This document shows, piece after piece, positions 37,301-48,750 of a stretch of 64,000 nt of DNA. The translations under genes and the position numbers were made by a program. The stretch is from Schistocephalus solidus (taxonomy: Eukaryota; Platyhelminthes; Cestoda; Diphyllobothriidea; Diphyllobothriidae): NCBI GenBank assembly GCA_017591395.1, contig WEDG01009072.1, positions 1 through 64,000 on the forward strand. Direction: 5' to 3'. The notes under the pieces were generated by a model that saw only the letters and a program-made list of their open reading frames with translations, made no database searches and was not told the DNA's origin. The stretch's first letter is position 1. Every line of letters starts with the position of its first letter.

Positions 37301-40300
37301 AACTAAATGATCCATTTTCTTTGACTAAATACATAAAGGACAGGTTTTAGTGTAGCACAACCGAACAGTGTACTGTATAATTAATGATGTGTACTCGAAT
37401 TGCCAGTGCGCGTGCTTGACAACGATGGCTTTGAAGGTAAGAAGGGCGTAAAAATGCATTATTCTATGAAATGGGACGCCATTAAAGGAAATTGAATAAG
37501 TATAAAGTATTTTATTTTAGTAAGAAAGGACAAAAATCAATTATGCAGCCACTTGATGGAATAAAATGCGTAATTTCTGTTCAAAAATACCCGCAAAAGT
37601 ATAAGCTTTAAACAGAGCTACCGGTTAACTCGGCAGAAAACGGAGGCACAACAGTTTACATAAGAAGCGTTTTATCATACTTTTGGTTAAAAAGTAATTT
37701 AGATTCTACGTACTTTGGTAGGCAACACAAAAATAACATGCAGCCTTAATGTTGTGCGAGTAGCAGTATACGTGTGGCTGTCATCTAATTAATTATTTGA
37801 TTTTTCGTTTATCCGGAAATAACAACATTTTAATTTATACATTTCTTTTTTCTGCATTTGTAGCTACTGTTGCAAAAAGAAAAATTTCAGAAATTGTTTT
37901 CTTTTTGTTAATGGAGGTGAATTCTGAAGTGTTAGGATTGTAAACTGTTCATCCACTCTAAGTATACTTCGGGTGTTTTGAGCTTACTCTTGATGAGTTT
38001 GAGTGATAACGTGGTGAAAAACCAGAAATTGGAAATTTTGCGTCACAGATGAGGGAGAAACTTTAATTGATGTTTTATCAACTGAAGCACTTTGCATTAT
38101 TATGGCACTTTTTCTTTACCCTCTACCATTGCTATCATAATTCAGGATTTCTGGCATGTGTTTCACTTTGTCCAAATCTTTCTGTTCTTTTTACCTCTAT
38201 TTAGAAATCCGGGGTGGTGGATACATTTAATGGGAAAATCGCACGAATCTGTTCCTAGTCCGCTGTAAATTTACCTAATGTTCGAATTTAGTAAGGCATT
38301 CAATTTCATATATTCATGTGCTTATACGACTGCTGCGCCTCTCTAACAGTCGAAAACCAGATGCTCCCTTGTATTTTATTATCGATGGTAGAACTATCTG
38401 CCCAGATAATTAATTCTTTAGTTGATTTTATAAAAACCTTAAAGGATACAAATATAAAGCATATTATACAGATTTCAGCACAATATTTTGTAAGACTTTT
38501 TCTCGTCAGACAAATGAACGCACGTCGGGAGTAACGATAAGGACTCGTCAACATTTGATATTTAAAATATTTGTTTTGGCTATAATTGGCACACCCTGTT
38601 TCCCATTAAAAAAAAACAGCCAGTGTTTGATTAATTTTGTAGTTAACTTATAAATTAGAATCTATTGTTTACAAGTCAACAGCAAAATTGTTATCAGTCT
38701 TCATAATTTAGGTGCAAGCAGGTTTTTTTTTACGCTTAAACGTTAATAACGTCTGATTATGCCGTTCCATACATCTAAGAAAATAGACATACGTGCTAAC
38801 CATTTAGCCAAATAAAGCTTTAACCGTTGGTTTACAAAGGAATCAACATGAACAGGACCATTAAGAATGGTGTATGTTTTTTAGATAGAAATAGATGTTA
38901 CCGTTGGTGTCTAATATTTTATTATAATTCACAGTTGTGATGGTAAGTAATATCTAGCGCCTAGTAAATCGGTTGGACACAAATTAACGTAGGAAAAAAC
39001 ATCGAGAGTTTTGCCTTAAAATATCTTCTTTAAAAGTCTATAACGGCTAGTAAACGTTTTCATTTCTGATTTCAAATTGTATAAAATAGGGTTCTTGTGT
39101 TCCTGGATCTCGTCATTACGATTTTTTCATCATTTAGGGATTCCTATCGGTGTTTTCTTTTCCGATATAACTTATCTGGTAGGAAAAACTGCTGTTTCAA
39201 CCTTGACTGGTCGTCAAAAAAGGACTAGCAATAAGGCAAGAAGCAGCTCTCACTTTTTGTCAAGTTAAAGTGCAGCAATCTGCAGTTACTTAAGGCACGG
39301 CAGGGTACAGCACCCTGTCCATCATTCTATCTGACCTGCCATTGTCTTACATTTGTTTCTATTGTAACCTGTTTTTGAAACATTTTTGTCTCTTCTCCTC
39401 TTTCGTTTACACTATATATTTGCAAAGCAGCATTTTTTACTTACACAGTCACTATTGGACAAAATGGTAACATTATTGTATCATTACGTTGAGGTAATCA
39501 TAGTCCGCTTGATGAGCGAGGTCGATTACATATATTAAACTTGCTCTATACCATGGTGAGTGTGAAACGGATATATACTTCATTTGAACATTGGACAAAT
39601 TAAAATCCATGTCATGCACGATTACTCAGGAAAATTAAATAAGCAGAATATTGTTTTTACAGAAATCTTATGAGTTGCTTGGGCTACCTTCAGCGGTATT
39701 TACAATTTTTTTCTCTACATTTCTCTAGGGAATTCAAGCTGCATTGATATAAATAACAAAACAAGTAACACGAAGCATGAAAGGATACCTGTTTTTTCTC
39801 ACTAGAGCGTTTTCGCCTATTCAGAAATGCGTGCCTCAATACTGTGCTCAATTTAAAGCACCAAAATGCACAGTTCTAAGTTCCTTAAATTATAATACAA
39901 CTGTTTCAATCTGTTAAACAGAAATACTCGTAGCCAGTAGAGAATGCGTTTGACTATTGGAAGAAGGCGTCAAAGGCAGCCGACTTTTTTTCATTCTTTA
40001 CGGTCGTAAAAACAATTTCCAGAAGCCTGCTTGCCTGACAGGAGAAAGTGAAAGCTGGTTTTAGCATAAACATTTATTTGCTTATCAAATGCTAACAAAT
40101 AGGCATGGATTTTTAAGCGGACATTTATCCTAGGCTGTAACACCTTAATGATTAGTAACGTTTCCTTATTGAAAACTCCAGTATGCTAGTGAAGCGTTAC
40201 ATATTTCCCAATGTAACCTGGTATTGTCGTAAGTAAAGCGCCTTTGTTTACCAGGGATAGGGTTATCCCGCTCTCTATAAGTGGCAGCTGAATAAGCTGC

Positions 40301-43300
40301 ACAGTAATCCGGACATCTGAGGTGACCGAATATGCTGTAAACTGGTCAAAATTAACAACAATCGTTGTAAAAATGAATAAATCGTAATTTTTGAAATGTT
40401 GACATTACCTGCCACTATCACGTTATGTTTTCGGATTTAACTGCACCCCTGTTTTAGTGCAAACCCCTTCGTCTGCCACTATTGCGCAATCCTTAACATA
40501 ACTTTTGAAATTTATGTCACTTTTGGTCTCATTTGAAGGCAAACACAGTTTAAAAAAATTAAAAGTAACTTCTCTTCCCTGCCGACCATTCAGACCTCTT
40601 ACTAAGACTAGAAACCTTTTATATAAAGGGATAACTTCCGGAAAAACATTCCGGCTGTCCGCTTATGGCTGAACATCCTGCCAGTCTAGGCCAGTCAAAC
40701 CCGTTTAACTCAAATGGTTCTTAACGACTTGCAAGTCAAATCAGATTAAAGAGCGGAAGAAAGATCTTTGTTCACTTGAAAGCAGACCTTCCAAAATGGG
40801 ATTTCATTTTCCAAAGCTGGCTGATTCCTACAGCAGACTATAGACTGACTGCTTGAAAAGCTTTTTAGAAGACTAAGCACGTATCAACATATTAAAATCA
40901 TAAGAAACTTTATTTTGCGAGGCTGATCTCATGCAAAGGTTGCGAAAATTCTGAAAAGCTTTTACAACAAGGAAGGATTTTTTAAATGGGCTTTTAATAC
41001 TCACTAGGTGGGATGCCAGCCGTTGAATACAATGCTTTTTGGTTACTTGCAAAAATGAGTAATTTGTAATAATGACTACATAATAAGTATTCATTTTGTC
41101 TATTGAAAATCACTGCCGTTATAAATTTAAATATATTTTAACGAAAACCTATGCAGCAGTATTCCTTCTTGTAGTTATTTTTTAGACAATTACCTGTTCT
41201 TCATATTAAATACGCAAAGAAAAGTTGTATTTTGGTTTTAAAAAAGCTTTTAAATTTCTGAATAATGTTGAACATGATCTATCGTAGCGTCTCGGTCTAC
41301 AAGCTGTTTGCTCTCCAGGTAATAAAAACAAAACATTTCTCTATGCCATCAAAAAGAGACTGAATAGCTTCCAAAAAGTTTGTATTGGATTTAAACTGCA
41401 CCGTTACCTTCATGAAGGACTTTACTCAACAGTTGGATATGAAGCTCGTCAAATAGATGTTATCGGCTTTAAATATCTCACTAGTTCCAAATCTTTTTAA
41501 ATATAAAAGATGGCTTTTCTTTGGGTAACTAATTTGAGGAAGAAAGATTAAAATATCACATAAGTACAAGAAAAGATATTTTTGTGTATGCTTACTATAA
41601 ATCCTACTTGAATTTACAAGAATGGTAAAACTAGATGTAAAAATGCTTACTTATTAGGTATTGACTTTTTATAAGGTACAGATTTCACAGGTGGCCGAAA
41701 AAAGTACATTTTAAAACCGGCAACCTGTGGCGTCTGCACTATTCATTTATTAGGATGTATAGTGGTTACCATTGCAACCCATACTTACACGCATTTGAGA
41801 ATTTTGGTAAACATTTCAAAAGATTTGTCACTGAATGTATGCCTTAAAATATTTTGCAGTGAGAGAAGCATGTACCGATGACCGATAGGTGAACAATCTC
41901 CAGCCTTATTATGCTGGCTTCGGAGACATTTCACAAGAATCCGACAATAATTTTCCTTGCAATTAGGATAATTTCATTGAATTATTGTTTTAAAGCATAA
42001 CTCCTCTTTATTTAAGTCGCAGTTAGAGTACCAAGCAAATGACGACCTTATAATATTTTACAGATTGAATTCTTAATTCAAATTTCTGCATTCAACTGTT
42101 TAATTAACATACGGCATGCTTTTTATTTCTCATGAGGGCAATGAACGAATGTCAACCCAGAGAAAAGAGAGCAGTCCACCAGTCTTACAACATACAAACA
42201 CTGAAGCGTTTAATTTTCTAAGAAATTAATCTCTATATTGTTGTAAACCAGTATGATTTACGGTCTTTAGGCGCAAACCGAAAGTTTGTTTGAATAGTTG
42301 GACTGAAGACCATCAACTACAGCGGGATATCCACGCACTATTCCCTAAACTGCCAATAGTCGGCTTGTAGTATATACAGAGTGACTGATCTCATGCTTAA
42401 GTTTTCTATAAAATATATTTTAATTTATAAAGGTAGTGAAAATCAATCGAAAAAATGCATAGTACTTAAGAAGTCGTTTTCTAAAAACTTATTGTTTTCT
42501 GTAGGTGGCCAAAATGTTGTGCATTCGATAGCCCCCATCCTGCTTTTTCCGATATATTTTCTCTTTTTGGTTTTACGATAGTCAATATTACAACTCCACT
42601 AATATACTCCTTCCTAATTGTAAACACCTTTTAAAATTTTGGTTAACTTTGAATGAGACCGATCACTTACTCTAGTTCAGAAAAAATATATTCAATAACA
42701 ACACCTAACTAACTAAGTGGATACCACAGGTGCAAAGTTCATGGTTGGCTGGAAACCTAAGTGCTCCGAGCTTATTATCAAGTAAATGAACGATAAAAGT
42801 CGATATTTCACCCCACATCGTCTTGCTATTAATAAGGAATACAAGCTTAATCTAAAAACTGGATTTTTTAATTTATTTAGCCTTGATCCTCTAAAAAAAG
42901 TCAAATATCGTTTAATACCTTTTTAGTGGTCAGCTTGCTGCTTGATAAAGTTCACCAGAACGCACAGATAAACTGTATAACACGAACAGTTTGTTTTTAT
43001 TCTTCAAAAACGCATTCACGTGGGAGATATTAGTAATCTGGGCCTCTAAGATTTTACCAACCTGTACGATAATGCCGATTAAACTCTTAGAGGATGTCAT
43101 AATAATTTCTGTTTGACAGATTTTTCATCATTCACCGTTTCTTGAAGTCAGCATAAAATCGACCCAAAATTAGTGTCTTGTTAACCACTACTTTTCCTAT
43201 GGCCTTGGCGTCTACAGCATATTTTCTGCTCTCTAATTGGTTGATTTTTCATGTCTGATAGCAGTGAGTATTCTGTGCCTGATAATATAAAAACCTGAAA

Positions 43301-44265
43301 TGGCCAAAGTTCAAGTTATTTCCGAAACCAAGCAATCTGCTGACGCTACTCAACCCCTGGTCTGAGAAAGAAACTAGTTTAGCCATTTGTATTTTTCCAC
43401 TGCACTCCTGAAACCGGCTTTTACTCTTCATGTTTAAAGGACCATATACAGTAAAGTGAATTTTTATTTATAATTGATGTGGCCTTGTTTTTGTTAAATT
43501 CGAACTCACAGAAAGGAAGATCATCGTTTCAAAAGCACAGGTTTATTCCCAAAAACTGAAAGAGATAGGTAGGGGGAGGAAGTCTGCCTATTTTCACTGC
43601 CATGTAAGCCATAGGACAAGTAAGACAGCTCCACGGCACTGGCCAATGCTTTCATCTTCTACCCATTGTTCTCTAACAGGAACGAAAAACCTTAGGAAAA
43701 GAGCAGTTTGACTTTGTTTGGCCAATCTGCGGGAAATGTACAACGTCCAAAAGCGATAATTCAGCCTAATCGATGGAAAAGTGATACAAAAATTGATGTA
43801 GCATTTACAATCAAAAGATAATAACCTCAAAATTAATTTGCGTATTAAAAGATAACAGCTTGCTTAGACAAGCGTACGTCCTGATATATTTGGTGGCTTA
43901 CATAACCTGCCAGCAAACTGTCGGCAATACATGAGCGTTGACTTCGAAGGAATTGTTCAGATAAACAGACGCTCTCGTTCTCAGGGAAACTTCGTGAAAG
44001 AACATTATAATAGTTTTGGTTTCCAGCTTTAAATATTATTTACGCAAGTACCTAAGTGATCTGATTACCATTTGTCTATCATGTGAATTTATTAATAATG
44101 CAAGTGAATTCAAAAGAACAGTGTTGAGAAGCATAAATAGGCGTTAAATCCTGTGTGGCTTTAGAGAGAAGGGTAATTCTACAATTTATATTTATGTTTG
44201 TATGATAGAGGGGCGCTCGTGGACCACGGTACAGGAAATAGCTGTACAATGTGCCTTGCGGATCG
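34346..44265. other. Long AT-rich stretch, no gene recognised
   Basis: About 10 kb of short, broken frames. No domain, tRNA-like element or long inverted repeat was recognised. Two pieces near its right end belong to dispersed family 3: 41686-41710 (word CAGGTGGCC) and the longer copy at 42378-42680. Confidence 0.45.
42378..42680 (+). repeat. Dispersed repeat family 3 (AT-rich) copy
   Basis: Shares an ordered set of words with 54850-55010 and 61680-61980: TTTTCTATAAAATATATTT, TTTATAAAGGTAGTGAAAATC, TGTAGGTGGCCAAAATG and, about 130 bp on, a GATCACTTACTCTAG ending. No ORF of note. Class unknown. Confidence 0.45.
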
Positions 44266-44269
44266 ATCT

Positions 44270-44700
44270 CGGTCGCAACCAGCAGTCGTTTAGTGGCAGA
44301 AGGCCATTCCCTCAAGACATGCAACATCTGGAGCTGGGTATAGCTGACTGATGACGGCTAAAAAGCCAGAAATGGCCACTCAGGTTTTTCTGGTCTTGAT
44401 CGTTAATGCCATTCTGCATAACTGACTGGCCATTGAGGAGCTGCTTATTGGGCTCGAGATTTAAATCCAAGGCAAAACATGACTAGCGTTCCCCTAACGC
44501 GATCCGTAAGTGCCTCACCCGATCATAACTGACAAGACAGTTTAGAGCATTAAACATCTAACCAACGGGTCACGAATTCAAGCTCCAGTGGCTTTGTCAT
44601 GACTGGTTAATGACGGCTTGAAGCCAGAAATATCCACTTCGATCTCCTTTTTCCCCATCAGCAATGCCATACATATGAGAAGAAAAGACGATCTCGGTAA
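44270..44700 (+). mobile_element. Family-1 repeat, head-to-tail pair
   Basis: A degraded tRNA-like head (44270-44330), core (44336-44390), tail and 5' region (44395-44535), second head (44535-44600; B-box-like GGTCACGAATTCAAGC) and second core (44603-44650, where CTGATGA has become TTAATGA). The first core keeps CTGATGA, a perfect GGCT-AAAA-AGCC hairpin and GAAA, but helix I is disrupted. Confidence 0.7.
44336..44390 (+). ncRNA. Hammerhead-like core, helix I decayed
   Basis: CTGATGA at 44348-44354, helix II hairpin GGCT-AAAA-AGCC at 44356-44367, GAAA at 44369-44372. Helix I arms AGCTGA and CAGGTT pair only if shifted. Conserved elements other than helix I are intact. Confidence 0.45.
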
Positions 44701-44715
44701 CCATCATTGTAGTGT

Positions 44716-45150
44716 CCTGCCGTTTCAAAAGCCTACAAGGGTCCATCTTCGAAATTAAGTATCGTACGGTGTCTCACATTATTTATAGGAAATGACAGTC
44801 ATTTTTTAACACAGCGTTCATTGAATGGGTTAACTTTAACAATGTATACTGTAGAGAGGACGAGGTGGGAAATGCTGCCCCGAAAACCATGCCAATTGAC
44901 ATAACTTACTCTCCTCTTCCCTCTACCCCCGGACGACAACAACGATGATCCCTGTGTTTATGCGGGCGATGAGCGCTTAAGCCAATTAAGGACTCCTTCA
45001 TGTTTGTACTCTATGCAGTGTGCACTGTTAAGGTAATCCCGTAGAATGAACGCTGTGTAAACAATGCTGTCATCCTCTGTTAATACAGTGAGATGTGGTA
45101 CGATACTCTCCCCCGACGATTGGAATCATCCCTGCTTTTGAAACGGTAGG
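44716..45150. mobile_element. Foldback/MITE-like element with about 145-bp terminal inverted repeats
   Basis: The left arm (44716-44861) and the reverse complement of the right arm (45006-45150) share a collinear series of words. These are CCTGCCGTTTCAAAAGC against CCTACCGTTTCAAAAGC at the tips, then AGTATCGTAC, TCTCAC, GATGACAG/AATGACAG, an identical ACACAGCGTTCATT, and GTATACTG/GCACACTG. The central spacer is about 144 bp with no ORF. I cannot make out a target-site duplication. A non-autonomous DNA transposon or foldback element is the likely class. Confidence 0.7.
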
Positions 45151-46540
45151 AAAATATAATTATGGTTTCTGAGACCGTCTTTCCTTCTTATTTATGTCTG
45201 GAATGCGCATCTCCGCTTCTATTAGCAATATCTACATTTATAAATATGCATATATAAATCGAGTTGCATTGTTCATTGTAAATTATTTCGAAAATGCAGC
45301 GTTTTCTATAAATTTTCTTAACAAATTCCAATTCATATCTGCTCTGTATTCGTTTATTCTGTTAAAAAGCAAAAGGTAGGTAATTAAGAGAATTCATGAA
45401 CGTTTTGGGAAAAAATACCTTCTACGTTCTAATTTATCAGTAGGAGGCTCCAAGGTCTGCAGTCTCTATTTAGCAGTAACAAGATTAGTCAGACCGAATA
45501 TCGTGATCTAGAGGAATATTCATACATGTGTTGAAATTTTATTCCTAAAACATTTCTTCAAAACGAAAGAGCATATAAAACTTACTCAAGAAATGCGGTT
45601 TTGTGTTAAACAAGCAGATGGACTCTGCAAAACACACGGATATTTGGGTGCGTTTTTAGCAGTGATGTTTTACAGATGACTAAACATATTCTTAAAAAGG
45701 ATAGCAAGCCACCAAAAAAAAACCTTTTTCCGTTTGCTATCCATGTCAACTAATTTTTAAGTTCGTAAGTAGACCTTTTTCCAAAATGATGAAAATTTTG
45801 GTCAGTTTTTCACGCTTTATAGCACGTACATTCGTTCATACACTGACACTATGAAAACTATTCGTGAAAATAGGACGCTAGAAGAGATATTTTTTGAGTC
45901 GTTTAACTTTTCTACATAAGGGTACTCTCCTTCACTATAATCACTTTTTCAGAAAGAAGCAGTCACTATTGTATGAGGTTAAGCTCTCTGTAGGAATGAA
46001 TGTTCTCTACAGTCAAAATAATGGGACCTGTGAATCTAAGTCAGAGTGCAAAGTATAAAAGGCACCCTTAATTTTCTGAAAAATTACATTTTTTCTCATA
46101 TCCTAGTTTCTTTTGAGTTCAGTTCTACAGTTGTGACTCAGCTGGGCTGATACACTAGCTAAAATGTTAAGTCATTCGTATACTTAAAGTGTCAAGGCAT
46201 TTGGTCAATGTTGCTCCATTTATCATAGGTGTGAGCACGCACTTCGGACGGTATGCGTGTCGAATAAAATCATGTACGCTTACTGTGTTGTAGAGCAGTT
46301 TCACAAATTATTACAAGACAGTGGAGGTTTTTGTCAGCAAAGTGTTTGTTAGACTACTTTGATTATTCACTTTTCGGCATCATCCTAGATTTAAGATACA
46401 AAGAAAAACTGATCCCTTCTATTTCCTGCTACGTCGACGTAGATTTTCACCCGAAACATGCGTCTTTGCCAAATGCGCTGGCAACAAAAACAACAATTTT
46501 ATTTTTTTCATCCCTCTACTGCATCTAGCAAACAATCTTA
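45151..46540. other. Upstream flank of the calcium-sensor exon
   Basis: AT-rich with short openings (45194-45379, 46331-46528) and no recognised product. If the exon at 46572 is cis-spliced to an upstream untranslated exon, that exon might lie here, but no promoter or 5' exon could be recognised. Confidence 0.4.
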
Positions 46541-46553
46541 CTGGCCTTCGACC

Positions 46554-46571
46554 CTAACTTCGACCGCAGGC
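46554..46571 (+). promoter_or_regulatory. Probable 3' splice (or spliced-leader) acceptor before the start codon
   Basis: A CTAAC branch-like word at 46554-46558 and a pyrimidine-biased stretch lead to CCGCAG ending at 46569. The ATG follows after only two bases. Flatworms use spliced-leader trans-splicing to such sites, and cis-splicing of a 5' UTR intron would look the same. The branch-to-AG distance is short, so a branch point further upstream may be the real one. Confidence 0.5.
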
Positions 46572-46685
46572 ATGGGAAATGCATTGGTTTCACATCGGAA
46601 GCTGCCCAAAGAGGACCTCAGCTTCCTCATGGCTAACACGAACTTCACCAAAAAGCAGATCAAACAGTGGTATCGCGGCTTTATC
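46572..46685 (+). CDS. Neuronal calcium sensor / recoverin-family EF-hand protein, first coding exon
   Basis: The exon encodes 38 residues from ATG to a phase-0 boundary. The product begins Met-Gly-Asn (glycine 2 as expected for N-myristoylation) and continues with a [10 protein letters not shown] helix and [16 protein letters not shown]. In the NCS family (frequenin/NCS-1, visinin-like, neurocalcin, recoverin, KChIP) this T-x-FT-x4-I-x-x-WY-x-GF signature immediately precedes the degenerate first EF-hand (usually KDCPSG). Trp-Tyr rather than Leu-Tyr favours the NCS/visinin side over KChIP. Such proteins are myristoylated Ca2+ switches acting at membranes in neurons and secretory cells. Residue 6 is Val rather than the usual Ser/Thr/Ala-type residue, so myristoylation is less certain. 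The exon is partial: the four EF-hands must lie on later exons, none seen in this window. The subfamily cannot be fixed from 38 residues. Confidence 0.78.
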
Positions 46686-46691
46686 GTGAGT
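46686..46691 (+). promoter_or_regulatory. 5' splice donor of the calcium-sensor exon
   Basis: GTGAGT directly after the isoleucine codon of WYRGFI, a consensus donor giving a phase-0 intron. Reading through gives VSC-GLSGS and a stop at 46710. The resemblance of that to KDC-PSG is noted, but the stop excludes it as the real continuation. Confidence 0.7.
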
Positions 46692-48022
46692 TGTGGTTTG
46701 TCTGGCAGTTAAAATATCGCATTTCCCATCTCCCGTGGGAATCCTAGTCGGTCATTTCTGCTTGCATGAATTGTCTTTTTGCACTGGCAGAGTGCGTAAC
46801 TGGGTCATCTGGGGTCAGACACAGTTATGTACCTTTTTGTTCCTTTCCGCACGTGAAAAACCATTCATTTGGGTGAGCAGATTGGCGCATGCAGGTCACT
46901 GTGTTGGCTTGTATGTAGGTTGGGGGGGGGTGGGGTGTGTGCGTTCTGCCAAAATGAGCAGGAAAGACTGCAATCGGATGTTTTTTATGGTGGTCTGTAA
47001 ATCAGCCTTTCCCTCACTGCCAATCTGCTCCGGGTACTAAGACGGAAAAGCAGAAAATAACTGAATCTCAGGTTGGCCAAATGGTGAGTTTCAAAGTAAT
47101 AACTTAAGAAGGAAAGATGAATCACTGAAATCTATTTATTTAACAGTTAACGTTTCAGAGACCTTGGGAAGTTGGTTGCTTACAAAGCATTAATAAAACA
47201 AAAATTTAACAGAAATTTAAATGATGTGCCGAGTTACTCATTTTCCTTTGTTACCTTGACACATCGGCTTTGTGCAATTTATTGAGGTTTACTGGGTGTT
47301 TTTTAACCCTAGAGCCGTAAATCCACTGCTCCTGGTTTTTAAACTAAACTTTTTTTGCTTACGCGCACCATTTAACACTGAGCTAACAGTTTCGAAGAAG
47401 GATACAGAACCCTTACTTTTAACGTGCTTGTAATCCGAATGCTTTTTTCACTAACCTCGTTTGTATTTAACTTGAGCTTTGAAATTTGCTATTTGCTTTG
47501 GTTGGTCTTTCATTACAGATGGTTTTTGGTGAAGGATTTGGTAGTTAATCAGGTTAAACAGTCCTTTTATGCAAGTTCCTGTTGATTGCTTAATACCATA
47601 CAAATGACAGTATTTGGGTCTACCTCAACGACCCCTCAGACTTTGTGTTCAGTACCGTTCTCCCCACTGATATAAAAGAGTCCAAAATATTATAGGTGGA
47701 GAGCAAAATATAGTAGACTTATCTTCACTTCGTTGTGAGCAATAAAGTCGATACAGCAGCTGCCTTGTAACTACACGTTCCTTTTGAACTCCTCAAAGTA
47801 GACTGTATTGCTCTTAATCCCTTTATGACAATAAAACTGCACAAGTCGGGGTAACGTTTAGGCACTTCCAAAGTACCTTAATTAAAAAGGGAAATAATTT
47901 TTGGAATTATTACCAACTGGACATGAATTTAATTGACTGAAATGACTTTTTAGGGCCAGCCCCAAATTTGCAATAGAAGGTTTAGGTCGAATACATTCAA
48001 CCAAAGTGAAATAACTGCGTTA
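46692..48022 (+). other. Presumed first intron, proximal part
   Basis: No exon with EF-hand coding potential was recognised. An opening of 115 codons (46693-47040) lies directly downstream of the donor and has no recognised product. It includes a guanine-rich run at about 46917-46938 (eight G, then four G), which is low-complexity. The presumed intron continues to at least the window end if the gene extends downstream. Confidence 0.45.
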
Positions 48023-48023
48023 T

Positions 48024-48750
48024 GCCCACATAAGATTCATACTACTTGTACTACTAATTTTTTGTAGAACGGGCATTACGTGCTTATTCCAAAGTGGTTG
48101 ATTGTCTTCGACCCAAATTTTCATGTGGTCTGACCCTAAAACGTCATGTCCGAATCATCTGACTCCATGTCCTGCACTTAATAATTTCCGAAATTATTTC
48201 CTTGATTATTCTCTGGAGTCCATATACCAGAAACCGCATAAAGAATGCTGGGAACCCACTGAGGAGCTGAACCCCTCGTTGCTGTGTCACGCAGCAGCAG
48301 AAACATCGGCGAAACCCGTGTCTGAGCTTTGAACTAGTACCTATGACGGAAGTACGGTATATTTTCTTTGCCATATAAGATTCATACTACTTGTAGTACT
48401 ACTTGTTTGTAGAATGGGCATTACGTGGTTATTCCACAGTGGTTGATTGTCTTCAACCCAAATGTTCATTGCAATTTCGGGTCTGACCCTAAAAATTCAT
48501 GTCCGAATCACCTGACTCCATGTCCTGCACTTAATAATTTTAGGAATTATTTCTCAGATTATTCTCTGGAGTCCATATACCAGAAACCGCATAGAGAACG
48601 CTGGTGGACACAGTGAGGAACCGAACCCCTCGTTGCTGTGTCACACAGCAGCAGAAGCCTCGGCGAAATATGTGTCTGTGTGTTTAGCTTTTATCTTTGT
48701 CAAAATTGTGGTATAAAGTCTTTGCCATGTAAGATTCATACTACTTTAGT
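48024..48750 (+). repeat. Tandem duplication, about 350-bp unit, two copies plus a stub
   Basis: The word TAAGATTCATACTACTT occurs at 48031, 48376 and 48730, giving unit lengths of 345 and 354 bp. Units 1 and 2 align along their whole length (for example GACTCCATGTCCTGCACTTA and CCCCTCGTTGCTGTGTCAC in both), with substitutions and small indels. The third copy stops after about 20 bp. Openings at 48102-48332 and 48425-48616 come from the repeat and share residues only because of the duplication. Confidence 0.85.

Noticed and set aside
43525..43545. CGTTTCAAAAGC word resembling the tip of the foldback element
   Set aside because: Only about 12 bp match and no partner arm found nearby.
46686..46712. 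Read-through of the calcium-sensor exon into VSC-GLSGS, resembling the KDC-PSG of the family
   Set aside because: A stop follows within nine codons and a consensus GTGAGT donor sits exactly at the boundary.
48102..48616. Two similar plus-strand openings suggesting a small gene family
   Set aside because: The similarity comes from the 350-bp tandem duplication; the frames end differently and no product is recognised.
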